Shown: positions 41,032 to 54,505, counted from the stretch's first letter. The stretch is 64,000 nucleotides of DNA from Physcia stellaris (GCA_018902385.1 JABSSW010000046.1:62001-126000), one strand, 5' to 3'. The notes: generated by a model from the letters alone, not told the origin. Numbers and translations: made by a program.

Positions 41032-44000
41032 TAGATCATTTCAGACATTATTGAGGCATTGATCATTGCTTTACTCACATCAGGTTTGGACGTCGGGTTT
41101 CGGGGATGGAGCTGAGTCCTGCCAAACAACATGGTACCAGGCTAAGTTTCCCGTGGAGCCTTCGAAACGAGACGCTGATGACCGCTCCTGTTGCGCGAGA
41201 CCAGACTTGAGGCGAGCAAGGAGTGCGGGAGTAGGACTCTGCGCGTTGGCCGTCACCTCTACATCATTCTCGGCCTCAGGTCCTTGGTGTGTTTGATCGC
41301 TCGCCCTAGACGGAAGATTGGGTCGGACGCCTAGCGTTTCAATTTGCCGGCCGTCATACTGGACTTTACGAGCAGCTTGGAGAGGAAGGGTCATGTGGCA
41401 TTTGCAGATAGAATAAGGTGATAATATAAGGTAGTGTTGTATATGTAGGCTCTGAGGATGGAAAAGTCTGTAACGAACATGGCGTAGGTGTGATATATAT
41501 CGTAGTAGTCTCTGATACTGTGTGACAGTCAATATATGCCCAAAGCCTCCCTTTTCTGCTGCTCTATGACTGGGGTGGGATCCGTACCTTGGATTGTCGC
41601 GACAACTATGAGCCATGCTTGAGCCTTCATGTCTTTGTCTTCGACATGCTCAAGCGTCCAAGCCTCCGCTATGGAATAAGAGATCCGATAAAAAATGTAA
41701 TTCTGTTGAGGTTCGTTGTGGAAAGTATAGGTTGGAGTATGATTACGGGATCCAAGAGACGTCGATTGATACATGACCAGCAGAATGCAGTCAAGTGCGG
41801 GCTCCATTATCCAGATAGGTAAAGGCTCGTGGAGTCGGGCAAAGGCGGCAAAGATATGCACCAACGTGCGATGGACGAGCCTAAAAAAGTGAGATGCCTG
41901 CGTGAAGGATGACAAGTGGAGTAGCACGTCGCGTCGCCAGATAGCTCGAACTAAGTGGATGACGACTAGGGGGAGAGGCCTTCCACCTTTCACTGTAGCA
42001 CTCGAGTGAAGATTGTTACGATTAACCTGACAGAGATGGACCTGTTCAACAATCCTGTCCAAGCGACGGACCTCAGTGTTGACTGTATTACTCAACAAGG
42101 CCTTCAAGTCGCTCATCAAAGTGGCGCTAGACAGAGAAGACCTATCTTGGATCCCATTCGGCTGATTCGGTTTATTTGTTTTCTGTGGGCCTCGACATTC
42201 TCAACTGGCATTGAATTGTCTAGATCTCGGCCGTTGACAGTGTGACTGCCTCTCTAGAAACCAGGAGTCGAATGGGTGTCCATGTGCGCCCAGCCAAGCT
42301 GGGTATGTGGTAATCGAGGGCTTTTCTGCAGGCCGTTAGCACAGCCTTATGAAAAGTGGTGAATTAACGTACCCCGTCTTCTCTGACTTGTTGCTTGGTA
42401 AAATGGTCCGGTGGCGGATGAGAGATAGGTGGCTATGTACCTTGTTAGCCTTTGCCTTCTACCCAGCAAGCCATTGCAGGCAACGTACCTATATGCTTGG
42501 AGTCAAAGTATGGATCTGGAATGCGATAGTGACGATCGACCGGAAGGATAGTGAGGAGAGTATATAGACGCTGAGAGGCGCTGAGGGGTTGGCTGTATCG
42601 TAAGGGTGTATACTAGATCAACGAAGGTAGATGAGTGATCATATAGGCGGAGATCGTAAGTCTGTATAGTATAGTAGGAGTCGGTAAGTGATTGGTAGAT
42701 TGAATTGAGCTGAGCTCAAGGGTCTGGTTGCGAGTAAAGGCGTAGGAGAGATATAAGGAGTATATTCTTCAAGGTATAGGAGCTTGGATATTTCAGGATG
42801 AACAAGGCGAAGTAGACCTAAAGTAGAGGTTAGCATGGATTAGATGTAGGTTTTTGCTATACCGAGGATGCATAAATTTTGTAAGTGAAGGTAGACGGCA
42901 AGAACTGATAGCTGGGGGGAGGTCCATTGATCGCTGTGGATATTGCACTTGGAAAAATATGTTTCTCCGCGGGTAAGAGAAGGTCGTAGACGGGGAGAGT
43001 CTAGCGGCGAACATCTGGAGGTAATCTTTGTGTTTAATGTCAGCGCAGTCTCACTAACTGCAGCAAGATGTGCTTTCTAGAGCTGACAAGTGGTCTCCGT
43101 TGCGTGTCCGGCCTAGCCCTGCTCCCCCCGTCTGTCGGGATGCCTTCTACGACTCGTGTAGGATGCTCGAAATGAAGGTAGAGGAGTGGACTGAGTACGA
43201 TGGTCGGTGGTCCGAGCGGCATGGTGTATGAGTAGTACTAAAAAGGTTTTGTAGGGTATACCAGGAGTTGGTGAGTGGTCGGTGGATCGATCCAAGCTAG
43301 GTTCTTGGGCGTAGAAAGTAGGGAGCGAAGGGCGTAGGAGAGATTCAACGGCTGCAGCTTTTGATGGTCTTGAAGGTAGGGGAGTTTGAAAATAGGATGA
43401 GCGTGGAGTAGTGGATCTACATCACCAATTAGTAATGATTAGAGGAGGGAGATTGGGCTTGAAAGATGCCTAGATCAACGATTCTCAAGCGGCATATCGC
43501 CTCAAAGACTTCCGAGTTGTTGTTCTCGACATAGCCAGTAGGTGCCCGAGGTTTTCTGGGAGAGGAACCGAGATACCGTTCTGGTCTGACTCAAACCTGG
43601 CTTGAGACCTGAAGCCAAATGAGACAGGGCTTGACATGGCTGGGGTGATGGAACGGGTGGTCTTACAAGCGCAAAGACCTAGCCTTCTGCGGATGTGCTG
43701 TTGGTAAGATGGGTTTGGACGCTGCCAAAGGAACCGAACCAGTGTGGGTAGCTCTTCAGCTCTCCCGCCCTTTTTCTCGCATTCGCTTCTGGTTGAGCTC
43801 GAACTCCTCCAGGTTGACGGTATGGTTCCTGGCTGAAGGTGCGCTATCTGCTAGCTGTTAGCCAGTCCGTGATTGGTACAAACTATTATCGTCCTTCGAC
43901 TCACCACGCAAGCCTTCAATCATATTTTCCGAGCCTTTCTTCAACCCCACCATTGTAAACATACTTGTGTGTAATAGTTGTCCGGCGTTCGTAAGCTATT

Positions 44001-44823
44001 GGATAACAGGATGAATGTCCGGTAAGTTCGGATGGAGGAGGTAAGAGAAGTGGAAGGCATCAAGGTGGGCGATCTTTGTCGATCTAAGGGAACCGTGTAT
44101 GCAGAAATCTCTGCTGTAGAGCCGCAGCGATGGCAAGTATTCGTGGTGTAGCAGCCTCGCCGTCGTCCAAGGTCGCTGTCTTACTTTCTCTTGCGATCTT
44201 GGGATGGCGACTGGACTTTACTGTTTAGATCAGGATTCTGCTGAAGGATCCCAAGCAGCCACATTGTCAGAGCGTGGTTGTCTTGCTCCCCTTGAATCCT
44301 TGGAGTAGTGGGTGGTGGTAATCGGTAAAAAGGTGAGGGAAGGGAAGACTAGCAGCGGTAAATGGTCAGTGGTCTAGATTATATAGAAGACCGGAGAAGG
44401 AGTCTGAGGGTCTTAGGGATATGGAGTGTAGAGCTGAGGCATTGGTCGAGAAGAAGGTTCGTAATGTGTGGAGGCTGAAGAAGAAGGGTATGCCGGTAGA
44501 TGAAGAAACTTCTCGAGGAGCGGCCAACGAGTCTCGTCGTCTTCCAGACCGCTGCGAGTGCTAGTAGGCATGCTGCCGACCTGATATGCTTCATCATGTA
44601 CCGCCTTCGGCATCAATGCTCTGTGCAACGAGGAGGAGCAGCTGAAGCTCCACATGGGCAGCATTTCCTTAGCGCGATGCGGCAACCCGTCTGAGACCGG
44701 TAAGCGGCATCACCTCAAAGCAGCCCAACAGAAGCCCAATGAACAGAGGATTGACGCAAACTATCCATTCAATGCAATACCTAATGCTAATGCAACGCAT
44801 CTATTTAAAATCCCTACATACTG
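41032..44823. other. Decayed, internally duplicated region
   Basis: No intact gene recognised. Two diverged copies of one segment lie at about 42620-42850 and 43200-43430 (shared GGCGTAGGAGAGAT, TTGAAGGTAGGGGAG-like and GAATAGGATGA-like pieces). A 196-codon minus-strand frame at 41529-42119 has no recognisable domain. Confidence 0.45.
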
Positions 44824-46884
44824 TTACAGTTGTACCTGGAATCGTGGATTCTTCCGTATCCGCTCCCCGTACTTGTAGAGAATCCACGGGGCTGGACACA
44901 TAGCAAGCGCAATAAAAGCAAGCAGCGAATTGCCCCAGCCGAGACCGAGAGTATCGTACATTTTCTGGCCGGCCAGTGGCAGTAGCGCGCCAACGAGGGA
45001 GCGCAAGACGGTGCCGGCTGCGATAGCGGAGGCGGCGTGCATCGTGAAGGCGTCGACGAAGTAAGTCTGGATTGGCATCTGAGACAATTAGCACAACTGG
45101 ATGCAACTTGACTGACTGGGCTTGGAATCAGGAAAGCGGTGAGAGGGTAAGACTCACGAAGGTGGCTAACAGGCCGACTCCCACTGGACAAGGTCAGCTC
45201 GGCGTCACACGTTTGAGAAGGGGAAGACGGACCAAGCATGGTTCCGATGATGGGCGCTATCCACTACTCCGAATTAGTGTGCTTGAAGCAAACAACGCGG
45301 AAAGAGACAGACATGTACGTGCTTTTCCGCTGTCCATCCATACATGAACACTGACCTTCGTCAGCGATAGCACTTCCAAGACAGAGGGATACCTACAGCC
45401 AATCGGGATGGTCCAAGCTCCAGGAATCATCGGCGGCAAACGATACTCTGGTTTCATCTCTCCGGCAGCCGACTTGGCTTTCATGATTCGGTCGCTTGCC
45501 ATACCGAACATGAACAGCCCGACGAAGCAACCGAGACCGATGCCTAGGTACGTGAGGCCTACAGTACCGGCGGAAAAGCCGTAATTGCCTTCGAAGACGT
45601 TGGTAATAGTGGTGAAGAGGAGGTAGAGGTAGCCATAAACGACTGCCATGAAAGTAGAAAGAGCAAGGACGATCGGAGAGAAAACAAGTAGCTTCATAGG
45701 CCGGACGATGGAAAGCTTGAACAGCTCGCCGGGGCTGAGCTTGGAAGCGAGCTTGGAACGTAACGCTGGATTGCCGGTTTCCTTTCGGAGCTTCCTGGCT
45801 TTCCGTTCCAGGAGAACTGGCGAGTAGGTCTCTCGAAGCACCACGAATCCGATGATGGTAATGGCACCACCCTGCGAAATTAGCACGTTCTGATTGTCGG
45901 TGTAGGAGAGGAATACATACCACTATTGCGATCAACCAGAATACCCACCTCCAACCCTTGGCCTCTGAGAGATAACCTCCAATGACGGGGCCAATCACAG
46001 GGCCCATCAATGGCCCCATGGCCCAGACAGACATGACGGCCCCTCGCTTCTGCTGAACAATCATATCCGCTATCGTTCCCCCTCCGATCGTCAGCGGAGC
46101 TGAGCCGAAAGTACCTTCGAGGAACCGAAACCCGATAAGCATATTGAGATTCGTGGCGAGCGCGCATGCGATGGTGAAGATCACAAACAAGACATTGCAG
46201 GCGTGGTATATGACAAGGCGACCATAGAGCTCGGAAAGAGGCGCGATGATGAGGGGACCGAATGCGTAGCCTAGGACATAGATGGAAACTACGAAAGATG
46301 CGAGCACGATGTTGGTGGATTCAAATTCGGACATTACCTCTGGCACGCCGGGAGCAAACATTGAGGATGCTAGTGGTCTGCCTAGGAATCAGCAGATTCT
46401 CGTGGGAATGAGAGCATGATGATTGGGGCATTGCTTAAAAATGGTATGTTCAAAATTCAATGGATACCCGGATACCATGTTTCGAGCCGAGTTGGATGAT
46501 GGCTTACGTGATGAAAGTGATAGCAGAGACAGCAGCCACGTTGGCCCACTTGATGCTCTCTTTCCAGTTCATGGGATTCTCCGGATCTTCCGGTCCATTC
46601 CAAAACACAATGTTTGGATCATGCTCCTCTTCCTGGTCTATGTCCGCCTCAGTCCTCTTCTCGTTGCTGGTCCTTCCCTGCTCTTCGTCCTTGATCCTCG
46701 CATCGTCCGATGCTGGTGGCGAAGGGGGAGCTTGCGGCTCCGTTGAGACATGGCTGGTCGTGGGAGGTTTCACTTCCACCGATATGTCGGCATCGTGCCC
46801 CTCGAGCATGGCCAGCTCGTCGCGCTGCTTGTGCGCATCGTCGGCATCGATTGGATGAGGGATTGGGGCTGTGGGAGTGGTCAT
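44824..46884 (-). CDS. MFS transporter, drug:H+ antiporter type (DHA1-like)
   Basis: Seven exons: complement(join(44824..45078, 45158..45183, 45233..45263, 45319..45350, 45397..45871, 45921..46377, 46508..46884)), 550 residues, all junctions in frame. Three micro-exons of 26, 31 and 32 bases encode the loop and helix [17 protein letters not shown] and GVGLLATF. The N-terminal cytosolic tail is acidic. [14 protein letters not shown] and [19 protein letters not shown] are hallmarks of fungal DHA1 exporters. Motif C-like [16 protein letters not shown] (helix 5) marks antiporters, and [17 protein letters not shown] is the typical late helix. It would export small toxic or secondary metabolites across the plasma membrane in exchange for protons. 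A P450 relic 4 kb away hints at a former cluster. Confidence 0.92.
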
Positions 46885-49800
46885 CTTGGCTCTGCAAGAA
46901 GGAGGCCATGATTAGCATATGTCTTCTCGGTACAAGATGTCCCTATAGTGGCTATTGGTACTCAGGATCAAGTCCCAACAGCTTGGCAATCCCTCGCCCT
47001 GAAGAGAGGAGAGATGTGGCACATTATGTGGATCTGAAGCCTGCCGCGCGCCAAGTGGATTCCGCTTACCCAAAGCTTGATCAGACGACAAAGCAGCCTT
47101 CACACCCCGACTTGTCGCTTTCACGACCTTGGCATCTGGTAAAAATGAAAGATCTTGGAGGGAAAGTGAGGTGACGTGTTCAATGAATATTTATTGAATG
47201 ATCAATTCGTAATTAATGATCTGGCTGCATAGAGAGCGCCGATCTCCTCGTTTGATCTTCCCTCACGTCGCATCTCTGCTGGAGATTTTCCGTCTGCGTA
47301 TGCACGTCAGGGTCCATCTGCCGCTTTCGGCCTGCTTAAACCCGAGGTTGTGCATGCATAATCTTTATGCAGTGCATTAGTGCACGCAGGGTTCGTCCGA
47401 TCTTTCCGGGGCCGCCTCTTCCATTCCCGTGAAAACGTCATAGAAGCAATGAGTGAAATCTAGGGGTATTATCCATGGTTGCGAGCATGCGATGACGGAT
47501 CTATAAAATGCTATTGGATGTGTACAGATGGCATATTCTATATGCAGCCTGTCTTGCTACTAACCTCGCGCTCTCTTTTGTCATTAGGCTGCCCCAATTC
47601 CTCCGCTGTACGGAGTAGACAGCAGTTGCTTGACGTGGAGTCGATGCCACTGAAGAGCAAAGAAAAGAAGTTCTCGGATAATCATTGATAGTACGGGCAT
47701 ACCAGACTCACCGCTTATCCATCCCACTTAAAGATTCACGCCCAGGGCTCCTGGGAGCGGAACACTCTAGGGGCCGGCTCCAGGCCTTGCTCCAGTTAGT
47801 CATCAGCTTAGCGCCACCTGGAGCCAAAGTGCCACATCAGTGGAAGGGATAATCCTCATGATTCAGAAGTAAGCATAGAAGTAGGCGATCTCGAAAGATC
47901 TATTGCACTGAAGCGCATTTGCATGCCCGAGTCTCTAAGCTATGGCCATGGGCGCCTAGTACATGTCCCACTCCATAATTCCTCCTCACATTTTATTCTG
48001 GTCTATCCATTCTGCTCAGAGGTCAAGGATGACGATCAGCCTAGGATTATTGGCCGAGCAGCCGAACAACCGTCAGCGCCATCATAATTTTCCCCCTGGC
48101 TCCCATGGTCGTCGTCTTCGCCGGCGTTCACCTCTTCGTCGCCTTCTTCGTCATCATTCTCCTTGTGCTCCTCCTTGCCAGTATCATCGCCATCTTTCCC
48201 ATCCTTTCCTAGGCACGATTCCGCTCATGGATTCTAGGGAAGACATTAGCCCAAAATTTGATTGTGGAGCCTCGTGTTTGGGATGTGCTAACCTGGCTCG
48301 TTTTGGCCACTCAACCCACGGGTTGGCAGGCTCTCCTGGGTCTGCTGATTCCTCAATGAGACTGTTCATATCCTGGGTTGCATGCATTGCGAATATTGCA
48401 GCTAATGTGTGTTAGCTGTCTTGGTAATAAACACGACATCCAGGCCACGAACCTCTAGCGAATTGGTCGAGTACCAAATGTAGTCAATGACCCCGGTGAA
48501 GTTTAGTGTATAGTTTGTGAAAGATAGTTCTTGGGTTCCATTGTAGGCCGACTTGATGGAGAAGCTGTGGGTCATTCCGTCTCGCGTGAGATTGCCATAT
48601 TTTCGATTCTTGAAGTTGCTTCAGTCTTGATTAGGCGTTGGAAGGTTCGACATCTTTGGTTAACAGTGGGATGCTTATTATCTCGGAGTCTGTGCCCTCC
48701 CAAAGCACGTCTGGATAATGTCAGTCTCCAAAGCCGCTTCCTTTTGTGCCAGCAGAGAAGCACGCTCTGCGGTAAGTCGCGTGGTATGGTGGGCAACTCA
48801 CTGTTAGACTTCGCGGTGTCGTTTAGGTATTGTACCGAGGGAAAATGCTGGTGAGCGCCTTTTGCAAGAGGGTGTGCGTGAGCGAGAAGGTTATTGGCAG
48901 AAGAAGAATGCTGAGCAGTCTGTGCGGAACTTGTGGAGTCATTTTAATGAGAGTCTCGCTTAAAGTGCTAACATTACCTTACATCCTAGCCATTCACAGT
49001 CTAGCTTTTTCTCCACAGGCGGTCCCAGCCAATCTGACACCGACTTGAAATGACGGCTCTGACGTCGAGAACGCATGTGACAAATACCTTGTGATGGAAA
49101 TTTCAGGCTGTCTGTCCGAGGAAGCTCTACCCTATACTACCAGGGACGAGATAGCCTAGTCTAGATGGCTAATCATGGCCAAGCTACAGCACTATCACAA
49201 TGGTCTATCCATGACCATGTTGGCAAAACTGGAATCAGTCTGGTCTATCTCTGTTGGCGGCGGAGACAATACTACTTCAAGACCGCGATGTGATCCGCGA
49301 AGCATGACGACTACATAGGACATACAACCGCGGACGCTTACATACGGCGATCCTCCAGAAGGTCGCATAGGGCCCATTGAACACGCACCGTCTTCCCCAG
49401 CCTTTTAAACTAGATAGAACAAAGCATGTCGGAACGTATGGGAGTGCCATAGATCCTAGAGCAGCTGGGTGGTTCATTGAGGTTTGTCAACCGAGACTAC
49501 CGAGCGATTGGATATGGCGATTGTGGTAGTTGTATGCAGCCATTCCTTCACGTAGACTCATCCCTCTGCTCGTCCCTCAGTTCTCTTACCCACCGATCAG
49601 GTACTTTCAGCCAGGGCGTTCTTGATACCCTTTTGCGGCACTTGCTCGGACGGATCCAAAGCTGACACTAGAACGGGAGATTTAAAATCCTTTCCAGCTT
49701 TTACTGAAATGTAGGTGTTGCAAGTCGGAGGACCCGGTGCAATTTATGTTTGAAGGTTCGAAAGATCTCGACAGGTTTCGTCGGAAGGGAGTGGTTGTAG

Positions 49801-52474
49801 AGATTTCAGCTGGTTGGATCGGAAGGAGGACGGACTTCGGTGTCGTTCTACAGGCAGGTTTGCGTGGTGCTCTTTTCGGGATGTTCGAGACCAGGTAGTA
49901 CCCTCTATGAGAATCCGTCTGATTTCGTAAGTCGTTCGCTGAGACTTCGAAGAATTAGTCCTGGCAATTATGGCAGAGTTTGAAGGGACTGACCCCCCTG
50001 ATCGTCATGTATCCTACCATTCTAACATCTGTCCTCTAGCTGGACGCGCGTGCCATGTAATTTAACTGATCGTACAGAGCTTCGAATCCATGCTTCTATA
50101 TCTCGAGCGGCGTATTCGGAACGGTGTTCTGACCGCGGTGGTATCTCTGTAGCAGGAGAGGGTTGATGGAGGCTACTTCTGGGTACTGACTGTGTTTGCT
50201 CTGGTTGCTCATGCAACAAAGGGAGGAAAATTGAAGAATCTTCTGACCAGGTTTGTCTCTGAAGACCTGCATAGAAGAAGCCTGCGTTTCCAGAGTGTTG
50301 GTTGTGGGTGCAAGGAAGCTTTAGAGGGTCGGAGGAAATGTGACGAGGCTGTCAGAATTGCTGCTTCAATTTAGCTTGCTACCACGCTAGTCCTTGGCTC
50401 TCCAGCCCCGGCCATCTCCTCACCAAAGACCGACCTTCCATCAGCGTTCGAAAGCTTAGAAGCCTTATCTGCTCCTTTCCGAAGGCAAGTAGTCTTTCCT
50501 CAGATTGTCTTCATACCAAAAGTGTACCCATGCTGACACCGGACCGTCGCAAAGATTAGCTCGGGACAGTCATTCGCTTGCTCGTGACGTTCGAGAATCC
50601 ACCCAAGACTCACAGCGGCGGCCCTCTTTCGGGTAATCAAAGAGGAGGACCACAAGGCGTCAAGGAAGCTAGAGTCTGGAGGGGTTTCAGAGGCTGCATG
50701 TAACCGCGAAGACAGTATAGAGGACTCCTCAACGCCCCTACCTCGCCGTCCGCTAGAGACCGTGAAGGTATCTCGTGTTCCGTGTCTACAAAGCAAGGAT
50801 TTAAGGGGAGGAAGATACGAATAAAGCAGACCATCCATCTCATCTAGTCACTATACATCGGTAAACCTCTGAAAGAAACCTCTTAGACCGTTTGTGGACG
50901 CTGATTCAGTCTTGACTTAGATAGTCACACTCACCTCCCATGCTCCTCCAGACCAAGCAGCGGAGACTACCTTGAACACAGATCGCTGGCTCGGCAGCTC
51001 AGGAGTCACCGCACCCTTAGAGCCTTGAAACCTCCCTGATAAAGAAGCTATGGCCCTGGATCAATCAAAGGCTACCTCGATTAGCTATTCAGCTAGGATT
51101 GTCTTTTCTGGGGTTTGGAAAGAATACCGCTGCTATCAATTTCCAGCAATGGGCATACCATACCCAACTGGACACCCTAGCAAAAGCACAGGAGGAGGAA
51201 TACCTACATTAGGGAAACGCATGGAACTTTCAAAGACTGCAGCCTCAATTGCCCAGTTGCTACAACAGGATACTATGTGAAATGGTGTATGAGCGGTAGT
51301 TTCCAGCAAGCAGTATCCCCACGGAGGATCGAATGTGGAAATGGAGCTGCCACAATGCCGATACCAGACTGCTCCATCCAATACCTAGGTCACCAATAGA
51401 AGGATCATACTTTGTGGACGGTGTCAGCATCGCCAAGAGGGCATAGGGACAGCCCAGCAAGAGCCCGGATGAACGGGAGTGACAGTCTGCGGTCCTCAGC
51501 AAGAAAAGACGCATGACGGAAGAAAGAGATCGGCAGTTGACTTAATCCGTTGGCGGTGCAGATCTTCCAGTCAACCCCCGCAGCTTCCTTCCCGCGGTTG
51601 AGCACTTTGCTCTGGCCAGCAACTTAGCTAGATTGGCTGCTAATGCCCCTGAAGGCCTCTGTATAAAGACTTTGGTGGTTGGCCCGGCCAGCGAGCACCG
51701 CCTAGGCAAGAAAATACCTACAACAAGCGCTTTGCCTGTTTCCCCTACCTACGCGGCCGGGCTATGGAGTTGATACGTACTTGAAACGAGCCCCAGGGGT
51801 GAGTGAGCGAGAAACAAGAAGTTCTGAAGAATGAGGAACAAAACGGAAAAAATAATGGGCGACCGCCTGCAATACAACGAGCAGAAGATCCGAGCATTTC
51901 CCCTAGCTGTTGGGCCTCCCTACGCCTTCCCTACATCATCACCCCTAGCAGGCCAAGCTTTATCGAGAAAAAAGTATACACCGAGGGGGACACCAAGTGT
52001 CACAATTTTTGAATCCCTTAGGTAGATTGCTGGAAAGCTCGAGCACGGGAAGCTTGGCCTCTACATGATATGAGAGAATTGCTTCCTACACGAGACGGAT
52101 CAGAACACTAGGCTGAACGATCTGAAGCTATGCGCGTTCTGGGACTCTGTAGCTAGCGCTGTCAGATGTCATTCAGGTGCCCCGACCCACTATTCTTTGC
52201 TAGAGCTTCCTTGGTGTTGGTAGAGAAGGGGGACCGTGGCGATAATTTCCCGAGATTGACTGGGGGGAAGCATCGGGACAAAGCACAAGAGTACTACCAG
52301 CTGTTGATGTGCCTGAGGCATAAAAGCTTAGAAGACGGACCACGCATGAGATTTAGAATAGGACAGTAGAAGGAGCAATGTAAGTAATGGAACAACAAGG
52401 ATTGTATTCTCGTGATGCATGCTTTAAAATTATAGCAAGGGACCCGATCCCCAACTCCTCCTTCGCACCTTCCG
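46885..52474. other. Long stretch with no recognisable gene
   Basis: About 5.6 kb. The nearest to coding is 48028-48230, which reads as a short very hydrophobic peptide on plus (from ATG 48102, MVVVFAGVHLFVAFFVIILL) or as an acidic Asp/Glu/Gly-rich segment on minus. Both come from biased GTC/TTC/GAC composition. Short frames elsewhere show no domain. Confidence 0.5.
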
Positions 52475-53473
52475 TTAATACATCTTCAATGTCCAACAGC
52501 TACCCATCCTAATTCCAGATGAAGATCCCACATCATTCTCACCAGCGACCAACGTCAGCAATGCCGCCACGGGGAACAGAACGGCGCTAGGCCGGTTCTC
52601 GACGAAGTCCTTGATGAGGATGTAGTGTTTGTAAGCAAGACATTCCGGTAGCAGCTGAGGGGTGAGGGTCTTTCGTAGACGCCGATGGTCTCCGGACTTC
52701 TTTTGTTGCTCGTCCTCCGACCGCCGACATACAGTGTCATAATGTTCCATGGTCTCGGGCTTCCTTTGTTGCTCGTCCTTGGACCGCCGACATACAGTGT
52801 CATAATGTTCACCATGGTCTCGGGATTCCTTTGTTGCTCGTCCTCGGAACGCCGACATAATCTGGGAAATCGTGTCCAAAGGTGCAGTCAGCCCTGCCGC
52901 ATGTACCATCCTGGCCAACATCTCGGGGATCCTTTGTTGCTCGTCCTCGGACGCGGACGGCCGCACATAGCATTCGTTGCCAGTCCTTTGGAGCCGGAGC
53001 CTTCAAGGATGTTAGCATCATAGACGGTGTCGTGATTTAAGTGGGGGATGTGATTTGGAGACTCACTCCGGCCCCATGAACCACGATAACCAAGGGTTGA
53101 TACCCGGATTGAGTAGGATTTTTGAAAGGGACTGTGAACTTCCCTCCACGCCCAGTCGAGCGTATTTCTCACGAAAGAAGAACTTTGTGGGTTCCACATC
53201 CTGGACTTGACGGGTTCCCTTCACGCCCAGTCGAGCGTGTTTCTCACGAAAGAAGAACTTTGTGGGTTCCACATCCTGAACTTCGCTGGAGGGCGTAGCT
53301 CCTGTTGTTTCTGGAGTTGGTGGCTTCATTATTTGCCAATAAGCCATGCCGGCGAATTGGCATAGAGGTATTGTCAAGCTTCCTGGGCTTCTTTCGCCCA
53401 CGGTTGTTAAACTCTTGAAGAATGAAAAAGGTGATCGTGGACTTGGGTGGGTAGCAAGTGAAATCTTAAACAT
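52475..53473 (-). CDS. Repeat-built unknown protein, 2 exons
   Basis: Model: complement(join(52475..53000, 53067..53473)), 310 residues. The intron is 66 bases with GTGAGT, a GCTAAC branch site and a GAAG end, and it restores frame exactly. Exon 1 has two 25-residue tandem units with the core VQDVEPTKFFFREK and ARLGVKG. Exon 2 has about four ~63-base units. Two are in frame (HYDTVCRRSKDEQQRKPETM), one is partial and one is read in another frame. The C-terminus contains HYILIKDFVENRPSAVLFPV and a hydrophobic patch. No family is recognised. Good splice signals and a 310-codon frame across duplicated DNA suggest a young, lineage-specific gene. Confidence 0.5.
52688..52960 (-). repeat. About 63-bp tandem repeat, four diverged units
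   Basis: Units share TTTGTTGCTCGTCCTCGGA and CGCCGACATACAGTGTCATA-like parts. They lie inside exon 2 of the gene at 52475-53473. Confidence 0.85.
53130..53283 (-). repeat. 75-bp tandem duplication
   Basis: Two nearly identical units, sharing GCCCAGTCGAGCGT and AAGAAGAACTTTGTGGGTTC, encode the two 25-residue repeats of exon 1. Confidence 0.9.
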
Positions 53474-54505
53474 TCGAGGCTTTATTCATCTGTAACTCTC
53501 GCTTAATGTATTCATGTTACACTCTAATCTTCTTTTGTCTAGCTCTCTATCCTGTAAGCACTTATGCTCTCTCCACTAGCCAATAGGAAGCATCTTTTCA
53601 ATCATGTGAAGCTGTACTTTGCGTCTTATCCCGGGCAGACTCGGTGTCATACCAGGATGCTTGGGTTGATAAGTGATACAGGCCTACCAGCATTCAGTGC
53701 ACGGGATAAGTCTCTCTAAGTCTTGGCTTTCTTACTCGGGCTGGAAAGAGACGATATTATGTCACGGTCTGGTAGCAAGTGGTGCTATCTTTTTGGATAT
53801 ACCGACAGAACTATTACACGACTTGAGACGGAACCAGGAAATGATGTTCTCTTATGTCATTCTCATACCGTCATCATGCCGTCTTCATAGGCTTTGTGCC
53901 AAACCAGGGTACACGATTTGCCATGATGACTGTATTGACGACGAAAGATGAGGATGAGATCGCATCACATCAGATCGTGAAAAATAAGTGACTATTCAAC
54001 GCTTACGAAACACTACTTCAGTATAAAGTATAATAGAGAGAACCGACATCGAAGAATCGAAAAGCAAAGTTGCTATGAACGCTTGGCTGCCACAAGCCAG
54101 CTCTATCGTTCGACAGCTGGACTCTCCGCCCCAGGGTATTTGGCACATGGACAAGCCTCAGGACGTTACTCCTTAGTCGGTATCGCTCCGACGATTGGAG
54201 GAATATCATCAGCTGTTCAAGCTTACATAGTAATTTCGCCCAAACATACTCTTGCTCCCAAGTATAGCCAGCTTGCGTCCAAATTTACCATAATGGAGTC
54301 GCTTAAATGCCACATCTTGTAATTTTTAGGTTTTTTTGGTTTCGAGTGAACGTGTTCCTGGACGAAAACTATGACTTTCCATACATTACTTGTTCCTAGG
54401 ATCTGTCCACTTTCAGCCGTATTTTAAGGAGTTATCACAGCTCCCCCCTTTTCTTTACTTGACACCCTTTTCAAAGCCAGTAAGCTCAAGCTCCAAGCCA
54501 CCAAC
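53474..54505. other. Intergenic, contains a repeat A copy
   Basis: No gene recognised. It holds repeat A copy 2. Confidence 0.5.
53811..53916 (+). repeat. Dispersed repeat A, copy 2
   Basis: Preceded by ACCGACA as in other copies. The ends (ATTACACG and GGTACACG) are diverged from the consensus inverted repeat. The CTTTGTGCCAAACC segment is conserved. Confidence 0.65.

Noticed and set aside
48102-48209. Short, extremely hydrophobic peptide from ATG 48102
   Set aside because: Comes from a GTC/TTC/ATC-biased stretch whose complement is an equally biased acidic frame; no start context or homology.
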